NCBI RefSeq assembly: GCF_003096015.2 | Contig: NZ_CP029185.2 | Location: 3,578,501 to 3,642,500 of the forward strand | DNA from: Limnobaculum parvum | Lineage (GTDB): Bacteria > Pseudomonadota > Gammaproteobacteria > Enterobacterales > Enterobacteriaceae | Length of the DNA stretch: 64,000 nt | Direction: 5' to 3' | In this document: positions 43,064-52,103 of the stretch, piece after piece | Layout: every line of letters begins with the position of its first letter | Numbering within the stretch: the stretch's first letter is position 1 | Translations under genes and position numbers: made by a program | Notes under the pieces: model-generated | Seen by the model: the letters and a program-made list of their open reading frames with translations, nothing else | What the model was told of the DNA's origin: nothing | The model's database searches: none

Positions 43064-44407
43064 ATGTCTGAAATCACAATAGAACAGACGCAATCTGCTG
43101 CTTTAGCAGAAAAAAGCGTTTACCAAAAAATAACCCGAAGGCTAATCCCTTTTCTGATTTTATGTTATTTCTTTGCTTATTTAGATCGAGTCAACGTCGG
43201 TTTTGCTAAATTGCATATGCAGGATGCCCTAAACTTCAGCAATACAGTTTATGGCTTAGGTGCAGGTATATTCTTTCTGGGTTATTTTTTATTCGAATTA
43301 CCCAGCAACCTATTAATGCAGAAATATGGGCCACGTTTTTGGATTGCCAGAATTATGGCAAGTTGGGCCATCATTTCAGCCGCAATGATGTTTGTTAATA
43401 CACCAACATCATTCTATGTTTTACGTTTCCTACTGGGTATCGCAGAAGCGGGCTTTTTTCCTGGCATCGTTTTCTATCTCACACTGTGGTTCCCATCATG
43501 GCGTTCAGCTAGAACCCTTGGCCTGTTTATTCTGGTAACACCACTATCGACTATCATTGGTAGCCCGCTATCCGGTTTGATTCTCAAACTGTTTGAAAAC
43601 GTTGGTGGCCTGCATAACTGGCAGTGGCTGTTCTTGGTTGAAGCAATTCCTTCTTTCCTGCTGGCTTTTGTTGTGTTGCGCTTTTTAGATAACGACGTGA
43701 AGTCTGCCAAATGGTTAACTGATGCAGAAAAAGCCATCGTTATACGCGACTTAGCCAAAGATCAGGAAAACAAACGCATCGCGAACCATGGTAAAGTCGA
43801 TAGCAGCCTGAAGAGTATGTTAAGTAACCCGTATATCTGGCTGCTGTCATTAATTTTCTTTAGCTTCAACATTGGCTACTACGGAATTAACTTCTGGTTA
43901 CCATCCATCATTAAAACCTCTGGCGTCACCGATGACCTTCACATTGGCTTGCTGACCGCACTACCTTATGTGTTTGGTGCTTTTGTCATGGTGTGGAACA
44001 GCCGTCATTCTGACCTGAAAAATGAACGCCGCTGGCATATTGCCATTCCAGCCATTATTGGTTGTATTGGTCTAGTACTCAGTACTTACTATAACGGTTC
44101 TACATTCTGGATGATGGCCTGGATTTGCGTAGCCATGTGCGGAACATTGGCGCTGATTCCAACTTACATCAGCCTTCCGGGTTCAATTCTGTCAGGAACC
44201 GCGGCCGCAGCGGGGATCGCCGTGGTAAACTCGATTGGTAATCTGGCGGGATTCTTCGGTCCTACCGTTCTGGGCTGGCTGAAAGACCAAACTGGTCGTA
44301 CTGATATGGGGTTATACATTCTGGCAGGGTTCCTGCTACTTTGTGCACCACTGATATTCACGCTCCCAGCCCGTCTGGCTAATCCACAGAAAAAGATTCA
44401 ACAGTAA
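43064..44407 (+). CDS. MFS aldonate transporter, anion:cation symporter family (DgoT-like)
   Basis: The 447-residue, 12-helix permease opens with YFFAYLDRVNVGFAKL, the family motif of ACS transporters such as DgoT, GarP and ExuT. RFLLGIAEAGFFPGI is also present. It imports a sugar acid with protons. Within this cluster galactonate or a related aldonate is the likely substrate. A hairpin after its stop separates it from the dehydratase gene. Confidence 0.88.
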   Translation: MSEITIEQTQSAALAEKSVYQKITRRLIPFLILCYFFAYLDRVNVGFAKLHMQDALNFSNTVYGLGAGIFFLGYFLFELPSNLLMQKYGPRFWIARIMASWAIISAAMMFVNTPTSFYVLRFLLGIAEAGFFPGIVFYLTLWFPSWRSARTLGLFILVTPLSTIIGSPLSGLILKLFENVGGLHNWQWLFLVEAIPSFLLAFVVLRFLDNDVKSAKWLTDAEKAIVIRDLAKDQENKRIANHGKVDSSLKSMLSNPYIWLLSLIFFSFNIGYYGINFWLPSIIKTSGVTDDLHIGLLTALPYVFGAFVMVWNSRHSDLKNERRWHIAIPAIIGCIGLVLSTYYNGSTFWMMAWICVAMCGTLALIPTYISLPGSILSGTAAAAGIAVVNSIGNLAGFFGPTVLGWLKDQTGRTDMGLYILAGFLLLCAPLIFTLPARLANPQKKIQQ

Positions 44408-44417
44408 GTTTTGTTCG

Positions 44418-44442
44418 GGCACGACCAACAGGTCGTGCCTTT
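44418..44442 (+). terminator. Terminator-like hairpin after the transporter gene
   Basis: GGCACGACC-AACA-GGTCGTGCC is a perfect 9-bp stem with a tetraloop, followed by TTTAAT. It probably reduces transcription into the dehydratase gene, or ends the transcript. The 167 bases from here to 44609 could hold a second promoter. Confidence 0.65.
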
Positions 44443-44609
44443 AATACAGAAAACAGAGGACTTCCGGCTAACCACATAAGCGATATATTCACAGCGCTAT
44501 TGCGGCCGAAATATCCACTGAACCAAGATAAACAAGTTTGTCAGTAATCATCAGCATGTCTGATAAGGCATACCTGATAACCAGAAACAATAAACACAGA
44601 GAGTTTACT

Positions 44610-46319
44610 ATGAGTCAATGTGGAGGCTGTTCCAGCTGTGGTTCTCATTTTAACCCAGTACTGGAAGGTGATGATGGCGCACTAAAGCGCGCATTATATA
44701 AATCAATGGGACACACCGATGAACAATTACGCAAACCGGTGATTGCGGTCGTCAACAGCTATACCAATGCCACTGCTGGCCATGCCAACCTGAATGACCT
44801 GACAGCAAAAGTGCTGGAAGGCATTGAAGAAGCGGGTGGTGTAGGAATGGTATTCGGCACTATTGCTCCCTGTGATGGTATTGCCGAAGGTCACTTAGGT
44901 ATGCGCTATATTCTGGCGGCGCGTGAAGTTATCTGTGCATCGATTGAAGTCATGATGCGGGCACACCGCTTTGACGGCATGGTCATGCTCGGTTCCTGTG
45001 ACAAAATTGTACCCGCTATGCTGATGGCCGCTGCCCGGCTGGATGTTCCCGCCATTTTAGTGAATGGTGGCCCTATGTATCCTGCAGAATACAAAGGCAA
45101 ACACTGGGACGGCAATATCGTTACCGAAGCCATTGGTTGGAAAAGACGCGGTGAAATCAGTGAAGAAGAGTTCGCCCATATTGAAAACATCGCCGAGCCT
45201 GGGGTAGGTTCCTGCACCATGTATGGCACGGCGAATACCATGTGCTGTATTGCAGAAGTTTTAGGTATGAGCCTGCCGGGCAGCAGCACCCACCCAGCGA
45301 TTTCACAAGCCCGACGTGATGTTGCCGTTGAGAGTGGAAAAACTGCGGTTGACCTAGTTAAGCGCGGCGTTAATGCCCGACAAATCTTAACGCCAGCGGC
45401 AATTCGCAACGCCATCATCTATCTGTTGGCAACCGGCGGTTCAACTAACGCGATTCTTCACCTACAGGCGATTTACTACGAGGCCGAGTTAGGCCATCTG
45501 CCACTCTCTACTTTTGATGAATTGAGCCATCAGGTACCTTTAGTTGCCTCGCTGTATCCTGCTTCAGAATATGACATGATCGATTTCTGGGAAGCCGGTG
45601 GCGTACAGTCAGTAGAGTATGAAATTAGTCGATTAATGGATACCAGTGCCCTGACGGTCAGCGGACAAACCAAAGCGGAAATATTGAGCCTAGCCCAACG
45701 GACTCCTCGCCCTGAAGTAATCCATACTCTGGCGATCCCTGTACGTAACGAGTCTGGCGTTGCGGTATTACACGGTAATATCTCTCCGTTAGGTTGCGTA
45801 GTAAAACCTGCTGCTGTACCGGACCATTTGATGAAATTCACCGGTCCTGCCGTCATATTTAACAGCGAGCAGGAGTCAGTAGACGCCATCATGTCAGGGG
45901 AAATTAAACCCGGTAGTGTATTAATCCTGCGCTATGAGGGCCCTAAAGGCGGCCCTGGCATGCCAGAAATGTATAAGCCAATGAAAAGCCTTGAAGGAAT
46001 GGGGCTGTCAGATAGCTGTGCGCTGATTACCGATGGTCGTTTTTCGGGTTCCAATCGTGGCCTGTTTGTCGGTCATATCTCACCAGAAGCCAGCGATGGC
46101 GGCATATTAGCGCTGGTTGAAGAAGGCGATCTGATCACCATCGATATTCCTGAACGTTTACTGAACCTGCACGTGGATGAAACCACACTGGCTACCCGCC
46201 GTACACATTGGAAGCCAGTAGAGAAGCAGGTACCGCGCGGTTTCCTTCGCCTTTATCGCCGTTGGGCATTACCTGCTGCACAGGGTGCCGTGTTGGCAGA
46301 CAGAGAGGATGATGAATAA
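44610..46319 (+). CDS. IlvD/Edd-family sugar-acid dehydratase
   Basis: The 569-residue enzyme belongs to the iron-sulfur dehydratase family of IlvD, Edd and the pentonate/xylonate dehydratases. Cluster cysteines are in APCDGIAEGH, GSCDKIVP and GSCTMYGTANTM; DGRFSG lies near the C-terminus. An unusual Cys-rich start (SQCGGCSSCGSH) is noted. It would turn an aldonate into a 2-keto-3-deoxy acid, taking the place of the enolase-family DgoD usually found with dgoK and dgoA. I start at ATG 44610; a longer frame from 44538 adds 24 unmatched residues. The exact substrate is unknown. Confidence 0.85.
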   Translation: MSQCGGCSSCGSHFNPVLEGDDGALKRALYKSMGHTDEQLRKPVIAVVNSYTNATAGHANLNDLTAKVLEGIEEAGGVGMVFGTIAPCDGIAEGHLGMRYILAAREVICASIEVMMRAHRFDGMVMLGSCDKIVPAMLMAAARLDVPAILVNGGPMYPAEYKGKHWDGNIVTEAIGWKRRGEISEEEFAHIENIAEPGVGSCTMYGTANTMCCIAEVLGMSLPGSSTHPAISQARRDVAVESGKTAVDLVKRGVNARQILTPAAIRNAIIYLLATGGSTNAILHLQAIYYEAELGHLPLSTFDELSHQVPLVASLYPASEYDMIDFWEAGGVQSVEYEISRLMDTSALTVSGQTKAEILSLAQRTPRPEVIHTLAIPVRNESGVAVLHGNISPLGCVVKPAAVPDHLMKFTGPAVIFNSEQESVDAIMSGEIKPGSVLILRYEGPKGGPGMPEMYKPMKSLEGMGLSDSCALITDGRFSGSNRGLFVGHISPEASDGGILALVEEGDLITIDIPERLLNLHVDETTLATRRTHWKPVEKQVPRGFLRLYRRWALPAAQGAVLADREDDE

Positions 46320-47221
46320 TGGCTCGCTATAATTCAAACGATATTTATGGTGTAAATCCTATTGCAGCAATGCCTTTCACGGCGGATGGCGAGGTGGATG
46401 AAAGCAGCTTCACTCATATGCTGGGGCATCTTGCCCAAAGTGGTGCCAATGGCGTCACACTGTTTGGTATTGCCAGTGAATTTCCCAAACTGGAAGATTA
46501 TGAGCGCCAGCGTTTGGCTGAAGTTTTTATTAATACTCTGCGGGGTAGTTCGCTGTATCGGGCCATCTCCGTCACTGCACACAGTACTGAAGTAGCAGTA
46601 AAATGGGCCAAACGTTATCAGGCAATGGGTGCGGATGCATTAATGCTGCTACCACCATTCTTTTTACAGCCGAGCCCACAGGCAATACAACAGCATATTT
46701 TCAGCGTACTTGAAGCGGTAGATATTCCGGTGCTGGTACAATATGCACCGGGCGAAACCGGACTGCCGATTACACCACAGCAGCTTGCTGATGTGTCGAA
46801 GCGCTATCCTCATGCGGTGTTTAAGATTGAGTGTAATCCTCCGGTAGACTATACCCGTGAGTTTTTACAACTGGCACCACAGGCTTCCGTACTGAATGGC
46901 TATGCTGGTTTATATATGCTGAAGATGCTGGCGGCAGGCGGTAAAGGCGTCATGCCGGGCTGTTCGTTTACTGAAATCTATGTGCGTATTTATCAGCACT
47001 GGAAGCAAGGAGAAGTAGAAAAAGCAGAAGCGTTGCATGCTGCATTACTTCCTTATATTCAACAATGGATGACCCACTGCGAATATATTATTCAGGTGGA
47101 AAAAACTATCCTGATGAAACGTGGAATAATCAGTAACGATTATTGCCGCCTCCCTGGCTGGTCATTGACTCAAGAAGACCACCAGCGCATCGAACAGTTT
47201 ATTGAGCAGTTTCAGTTGTAA
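46319..47221 (+). CDS. Dihydrodipicolinate synthase-family aldolase/dehydratase
   Basis: The 300-residue TIM-barrel lyase belongs to the DapA/NanA/KDG-aldolase family. The Schiff-base lysine is K169 (VFKIECNPP), and Tyr142 (VQYAPG) is the family tyrosine. The usual GTTGE loop is altered to GIASE (50-54). It overlaps the dehydratase stop by one base (TAATG). It may cleave or dehydrate a 2-keto-3-deoxy acid, giving a second route beside DgoK-DgoA. Substrate not predictable. Confidence 0.8.
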   Translation: MARYNSNDIYGVNPIAAMPFTADGEVDESSFTHMLGHLAQSGANGVTLFGIASEFPKLEDYERQRLAEVFINTLRGSSLYRAISVTAHSTEVAVKWAKRYQAMGADALMLLPPFFLQPSPQAIQQHIFSVLEAVDIPVLVQYAPGETGLPITPQQLADVSKRYPHAVFKIECNPPVDYTREFLQLAPQASVLNGYAGLYMLKMLAAGGKGVMPGCSFTEIYVRIYQHWKQGEVEKAEALHAALLPYIQQWMTHCEYIIQVEKTILMKRGIISNDYCRLPGWSLTQEDHQRIEQFIEQFQL

Positions 47222-47230
47222 TCCAGAACA

Positions 47231-47260
47231 TTACAGGCCGCGTAAAGCGGCCTGTAATTG
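47231..47260 (+). terminator. Terminator after the aldonate cluster
   Basis: TTACAGGCCGC and GCGGCCTGTAA form a perfect 11-bp stem with a 5-nt loop, followed by TTG. A strong hairpin with a short T-run. Confidence 0.65.
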
Positions 47261-47296
47261 ATAACAAAATCTGATGAGCTAATGGTGATACCTAAA

Positions 47297-47423
47297 AATA
47301 GCCAATCGAAGGGAGCGCCCCTAGGCGGGCCAGGCCCGACACACTCCCAACTCAAGTACAGATTGTCTTCCGACCGCACGCTATGTCAATTTAGGCACAT
47401 TGTTTTTACGGTCGGAATATCCG
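47297..47423 (-). repeat. Dispersed repeat family 2, copy 2
   Basis: The reverse complement matches 21182-21350. The stem CCGACCG/CGGTCGG (47370-47376 and 47409-47415) corresponds to CCGGCCG/CGGCCGG in the other copy. It lies just downstream of a gene end, as copy 1 does. Confidence 0.75.
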
Positions 47424-47463
47424 CTAATGCTAATTTATCAGCATCCCAAAACATTCTATTACC

Positions 47464-47823
47464 TTAAAACTTACTCTTGGCATACCCCGTGACTTCCTTC
47501 AGCCCCATCTCACGCCCCAGCGCCGTCATCGGGTGAACCACTTCCAGACCTTTCACCGTTTTCTTTAATGCTCCCATATCGGCCTGTTCAGCCTTGGTAA
47601 TAGGACGGTTAAACGGCATCTTTTGTATCTTTTGAGCTTTGACGCTCAGAACCTGACTCTTTTCTTGTCGAAGTCTTTCAATTTCAGACTGCAGCGTGAT
47701 TTTTTCAGCATCAATCTCGCTGAGATCGGTATCTAGCCCTTTGGTTATAATCTCTTTTTCTTTACGATTCAGCGCATCGAGACGGTCGCTCAACCGCTTA
47801 ATTTCTGCCGCCTGTTGTTTCAT
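47464..47823 (-). CDS. yibL: Ribosome-associated protein YibL (DUF2810)
   Basis: The 119-residue protein matches E. coli YibL. It has a coiled-coil N-terminal half (EIKRLSDRLDALNRKEKE) and a conserved basic C-terminal half with KMPFNRPITKAEQADMG and VVHPMTALGREMGLKE. YibL co-purifies with ribosomes; its role is not settled. It is a single gene facing dispersed repeat copy 2. Confidence 0.93.
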   Translation of the reverse strand: MKQQAAEIKRLSDRLDALNRKEKEIITKGLDTDLSEIDAEKITLQSEIERLRQEKSQVLSVKAQKIQKMPFNRPITKAEQADMGALKKTVKGLEVVHPMTALGREMGLKEVTGYAKSKF

Positions 47824-47954
47824 AACTCGACCTTAAATTCTGGCTTTAAATAGTGAGGTATCCCGCGATACGGGATGGTCTGACAGGGAGTATAAACGTA
47901 ACCTAATCTCAGTACTAATCCTGCGTGTAGAATCATGACTTATCTGGATAGATA

Positions 47955-47989
47955 ACAAAAAAACGGGCCACCATAATAAGTGACCCGTT
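47955..47989 (-). terminator. Intrinsic terminator after yiaF
   Basis: On the minus strand AACGGGTCAC pairs with GTGGCCCGTT (one G-T or mismatch), followed by a run of T at 47963-47957. Confidence 0.8.
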
Positions 47990-48019
47990 CTGTCTTTTTC
48001 ACTGAAATTTCAGAGAAAA

Positions 48020-48736
48020 TTACATGATTTGTGCAATTTTACGTGCAATGTCCATCAGCGCTTGCTGATTTTTTTGCAGAGACTCATTCATTTCATTGAA
48101 TTTATTCAATCCCGCCTGTTCAGTAAATTGAACTACCGGACCGTTATATTGAATTTTATCGCCCTGAGCTTTCAGGAAATCAGAAATCGTCAGAATGTCG
48201 CCAAAAGTAGAATCCAGCAGCGTTAAGGTTTGTTGGCTTAAATCACCTTGCTGGGTAACCACTTTGGCATAAGCTTTGTCGTAAACAGCTTTTAAATCTT
48301 CTGGCTGTTTCATTGTTGCATAGCTATCAGCGGCTTGCTTAACGATGCCGTCCAGTTTAGCCTGAACCGCTTTAGTTTCTGCCTGAGCTTTTTCAATTTT
48401 CTCGCGATTCTCAACCATCGCTTTCATGCTGTTGAGCGTTCTTAACTCAGTCATTGAAGACTGCATAGCACCTGAAAATGCACCATCCAGTTGCTTGGTA
48501 AAGCCGGTTAACACCGCATAATCTTTGGTGTAATTACCAAAAGCTTTCTCTTGGTCCTTACTCAATTCCGGTAAACGGATTTTAGTGCCATCAATCACTT
48601 GCGTCTGTAGAAACTCGCTGAACGCTTTACGCTGCTCTGGCTCATTATCACCACAACCCGCTAATTGAAATACCAGACCCAAAGCAAACAGAGGGGCTAA
48701 AAAGCGAACCCATGTTTTTTGTTTAACTAAAGACAT
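48020..48736 (-). CDS. yiaF: YiaF-like lipoprotein (DUF3053)
   Basis: The 238-residue protein has a lipoprotein signal with lipobox LAGC and lipidated Cys28, followed by GDNEPEQRKAF. The rest is helical and fits DUF3053 (E. coli YiaF). Residue +2 is Gly, so sorting to the outer membrane is likely. Function unknown. Confidence 0.88.
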   Translation of the reverse strand: MSLVKQKTWVRFLAPLFALGLVFQLAGCGDNEPEQRKAFSEFLQTQVIDGTKIRLPELSKDQEKAFGNYTKDYAVLTGFTKQLDGAFSGAMQSSMTELRTLNSMKAMVENREKIEKAQAETKAVQAKLDGIVKQAADSYATMKQPEDLKAVYDKAYAKVVTQQGDLSQQTLTLLDSTFGDILTISDFLKAQGDKIQYNGPVVQFTEQAGLNKFNEMNESLQKNQQALMDIARKIAQIM

Positions 48737-49085
48737 ACATGCTCCTGAAATTTATTCACTAAAATCCATTAATTACTCTGCGGAAAGCGAACCCTTCGTT
48801 CACACATCGATATACCGCAGAAACTGGCATACGTTAGCATTCGGTGTTAATGGAATAAAGCGATTAAACTAAAATGCCGAATATAATTGTATAGTTAATT
48901 GAAAATTATAAGATTGTTTAATAACGCAATAAGCCTAGTTTAGAACATGGAGCAATAGTTAAACCCAAAGCGGGGGGGCGGTTTATTCGTTTTCTACTTA
49001 AAGTGTATTTAAGAATATAACTTGTCGGAATATTGCTGATCGTAGAGCTCGATATAATGAATAAATGAACGTTTTATTGGGTATA
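48737..49085. other. Intergenic region between yiaF and dsbA
   Basis: About 350 bases with no gene. It is AT-rich and should contain the yiaF promoter. A run of seven G occurs near 48972. I see no other structure apart from the dsbA terminator that follows. Confidence 0.5.
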
Positions 49086-49086
49086 A

Positions 49087-49123
49087 AAAAAGCCTCACCA
49101 AACTTTTTGATGAGGCTTTTTAT
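49087..49123. terminator. Bidirectional terminator after dsbA
   Basis: AAAGCCTCAxCAAA pairs with TTTGATGAGGCTTT, with T-runs on both sides (TTTTTAT on the plus strand, TTTTTTTA on the minus strand). It ends the srkA-dsbA transcript. Confidence 0.85.
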
Positions 49124-49142
49124 CACTAAACTCGCAGGTGAA

Positions 49143-49844
49143 TTACTTCTGACCCAGCAGGTACTTAACAACCTGACTGTATTCTTGAATGAAGCCTTCG
49201 ACACTTTTAGCGTCCAAACCATCATTCTTAACCATATATTTTCCATTAACAATAACAGAAGGTACACTTCTTAAGTTAACGTCCTCTGCCAGCTTACGCT
49301 GTTGAGCAGTCAGCGATTTAACAATGAAACTGTTCCAAGCACTGTCAAACTCTTCACCGCTTACGCCAGCTTCAATAAATGCCTGACGAATACCATCCAG
49401 ATTGCGGATAGTCTGCGTTTTTTGGATGCCGTTAAAGATCAGTGGAGCAACTTTATCCTGCACGCCTAAAGTCATCGCCACGGCCCATGCTTGGGTCAAT
49501 TGAGAACCTAATTCGCCACCCAAAAAATCAACGTGGTATTTAACCAGTTTTCCGCCTTCTGGTAGCTGCTTCTTAAATTCGTCACTCATGTGGTAGACGT
49601 TTTCGAAATCATAGCAATGCGGGCAGAAAAATGAGAAAAACTCTAGCACCTGCGGCTCTTCTGTTGCGCTTCTATCTAATGCCTCAAACTGCTTACCGTT
49701 TTGGAAACTGGATGCCACCACAGCTGAGCTGCTAACAGCGGTAGGCTTAGAATCCGCATTTACCGGGGTAGAAGAATTTGACCAAATAAAAAAAGCACCG
49801 ACAGCAACAACCGCACACACCAGCACCAACCACATCTTTTTCAT
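49143..49844 (-). CDS. dsbA: Thiol:disulfide interchange protein DsbA with extended N-terminus
   Basis: DsbA introduces disulfides into periplasmic proteins. The active site CPHC lies at 74-77 in FSFFCPHCYDF, and the cis-proline loop is RSVPSV. The protein has 233 residues against 208 in E. coli. The extra 25 lie between the hydrophobic segment (5-20) and the thioredoxin fold, and form a Ser/Ala/Thr/Val-rich stretch (PVNADSKPTAVSSSAVVASS). A signal peptidase site could exist after VNA at 30, but the c-region is long, so an uncleaved membrane anchor is possible. It follows srkA by 23 bases, the E. coli order. Confidence 0.95.
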   Translation of the reverse strand: MKKMWLVLVCAVVAVGAFFIWSNSSTPVNADSKPTAVSSSAVVASSFQNGKQFEALDRSATEEPQVLEFFSFFCPHCYDFENVYHMSDEFKKQLPEGGKLVKYHVDFLGGELGSQLTQAWAVAMTLGVQDKVAPLIFNGIQKTQTIRNLDGIRQAFIEAGVSGEEFDSAWNSFIVKSLTAQQRKLAEDVNLRSVPSVIVNGKYMVKNDGLDAKSVEGFIQEYSQVVKYLLGQK

Positions 49845-49867
49845 AACAATACTCCGTAAAACAATAA

Positions 49868-50854
49868 TCAGTACATTGGCATCAGTTGCAGCGGTGGAAC
49901 CTGTAACAACTTAGCCTGTTCAGTAAACAGTGATGGCTGCGCCTGCCAAAAATCATTATCTGCAATCCAAGGAAAGCTTTTTGGAAATGCGGGATCCTCC
50001 CAACGGCGAACCACCCATGCAAGGTAATAAACCATCCGCATACAGCGTAATGGCTCAATCAGTGCCAGTTCCCTCTGATCGAAATCAGCAAACTCACTGT
50101 AGGACTCCACAAACAAATCCAGCTGCATCAGCTGTTCTGAACGCTCGCCCTGCAATAGCATCCAAATGTCCTGCACCACCGGCCCATTACGGGCATCGTC
50201 CAAATCAACAAACATTGGACCATCGCGCCACAGAATATTCCCCGGATGACAGTCACCGTGCAGACGGGATAACGCCCAATCCGTATGCCAGTGTTGTTCC
50301 ACGGCTTGGATTAACTCATCCAATACCGGTAATAATAACGGTTTGATGCTGGCAGGTACCAAAGAACTCTCTTCCAGTACCCGACGAGGTTGATAAAGAT
50401 ACTCATCCAGCCCCATAGTTGATCGGACAACAAACGGCTGTTGTCTGCTAATCTGATGAATTCGCCCCAAAAAGCGAGCAACCCATTCTAAATGATCAAG
50501 ATTATCCACTTCATACTGCCGCCCACCCATACTGGGAAACACCGCAAACATATATCCCTGATGGTGATGTAACGTCTGCTTATTTATTACCAGCGGGGCA
50601 ACAACCGGGATCTCTGCTTCAGACAACGTCAAAGAGAAATCATGCTCTTCTTGTATCTGCTCCGGTAACCAACGCTCTGGACGGTAAAATTTTGCCACGT
50701 AACGTTTACGGTCTTCATCCATAAACTGATATACGCGATTCTCATAACTGTTCAGCGCGGTGAGTCCCGAATCCACACGCAGCCCTACACTTTCCAGTGC
50801 ATCCAGTATCATATCGGGCATTAAGGTATGGAAAGCAAATGCTGCTGAGTTCAT
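49868..50854 (-). CDS. srkA: Stress response kinase A (RdoA/YihE)
   Basis: SrkA is a Ser/Thr kinase of the aminoglycoside-phosphotransferase fold that counters MazEF-type death signals; in E. coli it is under Cpx control. The 328-residue protein shows the catalytic loop LHGDCHPGNILW and the metal site FVDLDDA. Co-transcribed with dsbA. Confidence 0.95.
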   Translation of the reverse strand: MNSAAFAFHTLMPDMILDALESVGLRVDSGLTALNSYENRVYQFMDEDRKRYVAKFYRPERWLPEQIQEEHDFSLTLSEAEIPVVAPLVINKQTLHHHQGYMFAVFPSMGGRQYEVDNLDHLEWVARFLGRIHQISRQQPFVVRSTMGLDEYLYQPRRVLEESSLVPASIKPLLLPVLDELIQAVEQHWHTDWALSRLHGDCHPGNILWRDGPMFVDLDDARNGPVVQDIWMLLQGERSEQLMQLDLFVESYSEFADFDQRELALIEPLRCMRMVYYLAWVVRRWEDPAFPKSFPWIADNDFWQAQPSLFTEQAKLLQVPPLQLMPMY

Positions 50855-50913
50855 AAGAAATTCATATCACCACAGGGTTATTCGAGCCACCAACGGGTTA
50901 TCATACACAGGGT

Positions 50914-51183
50914 TTAATCTTTTAAAATACCACGTGCACGTAATAAGGCGGTTTTAAAGTCTTCTTCATAATCTTTCTTTAAACCGGGAATCACTTCAGT
51001 ACGATCGCTATTACGCATCTTAAGATGGTAAATCAGCACATCGTCAGTTAATTCACTCAGCGGACCGGTAAAGCCTGCTTCTGTAGCTAATTTTTGTAGA
51101 AACTGAACCAGATTCAGGTCCGGGTCTTTCTGCCAAGCAGGATGGATAAGTTCTATCAGTTCATTGACGCGATGGCATTTCAT
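50914..51183 (-). CDS. yihD: Conserved small protein YihD
   Basis: The 89-residue protein matches E. coli YihD (DUF1040), for example LIELIHPAWQKDPDLNLVQF and DVLIYHLKMRN. Function unknown. In E. coli it sits between mobA and srkA; here the nrf cluster lies between yihD and mobA. Confidence 0.93.
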   Translation of the reverse strand: MKCHRVNELIELIHPAWQKDPDLNLVQFLQKLATEAGFTGPLSELTDDVLIYHLKMRNSDRTEVIPGLKKDYEEDFKTALLRARGILKD

Positions 51184-51248
51184 AACGCCTCTCCCTTTTA
51201 TTCAAAAGAGTCACACGGTATCAGGGTTAATCGAATTTTAACAGCTTG

Positions 51249-52103
51249 TTATTTCATCATGCGAGCCATATTAATCGCTTCGATTAACTTAGCCCGATTA
51301 ATTTGCGGATTGTTGCTGTCCAGCAGTTGCTGCCAGATATCAATCGCCTGCTGATATTGTGCATTTAAGAAGCGATCCGATGCCAAAAGCATCAAGGCCG
51401 TTACTTGATTAGGCTCTTGAGCCAGTGCCTGATTGATTAAGGCCTGTGCCTGAGGCGTCATGCGCTGACCGGCCTGATAATAGAACGTGGTAGCTTTCGC
51501 GGTGAGTACTTCCGCATCGCTACCGCGCAGCTGTATTACTCGGTCAAAGGCAATCAAGGCATTTTCGAACTCATTGCTGTTGAGATAGCGTTGCCCAAGC
51601 AAGAACCAAGCTTCTGTATCGCTTGGAGATTGGCGGATACGTTGTTGAAGCTCCGCCGCTACCTTATCCTGAATTTGGCTGATATCCATGCCAGAGAAAG
51701 GATCGGTATGGTCTTCACGGCTGTATTGTACGGATTGTTGATACTGACCAACGTATCCATATCCCACTGCGGTAATCAGTACCACGACTACCGTCATCAC
51801 GACGGGAGTGATTTTCGATATCTGGTTGGATAGAGCCGGTGCCGTTTTTTCCATCGTCGCCATATTCTGCAATAGGCTCAGAGAGAGTTCCTGCTGAAAT
51901 TCGTTTGACAGACCATTCGCTTTTTCCTGTTCGGAAAACAGCTTTCCGGCTAACGCCAACTGCTGTTGATAAAGGGCGATGTTGGTATCATTACGTAAAT
52001 CTCGATCGCTGGCAGTTGTGGTATTCGAACGAATCGCCGGTAGCCAGACAATCACTAGAATCAGACAGACCATCAGCCCGGCCCCACACCAGAAAATCAT
52101 CAT
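51249..52103 (-). CDS. nrfG: TPR protein of cytochrome c maturation (NrfG/CcmI type)
   Basis: The 284-residue protein has two N-terminal membrane helices (about 2-20 and 98-115) and a periplasmic TPR domain (about 145-284, with EAWFLLGQRYLNSNEFENAL). The layout is that of CcmI, or CcmH fused to NrfG. It presents apocytochromes to the haem lyase formed with NrfE and NrfF, here for the special CxxCK haem of NrfA. It overlaps the nrfF gene by 4 bases. Confidence 0.88.
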   Translation of the reverse strand: MMIFWCGAGLMVCLILVIVWLPAIRSNTTTASDRDLRNDTNIALYQQQLALAGKLFSEQEKANGLSNEFQQELSLSLLQNMATMEKTAPALSNQISKITPVVMTVVVVLITAVGYGYVGQYQQSVQYSREDHTDPFSGMDISQIQDKVAAELQQRIRQSPSDTEAWFLLGQRYLNSNEFENALIAFDRVIQLRGSDAEVLTAKATTFYYQAGQRMTPQAQALINQALAQEPNQVTALMLLASDRFLNAQYQQAIDIWQQLLDSNNPQINRAKLIEAINMARMMK

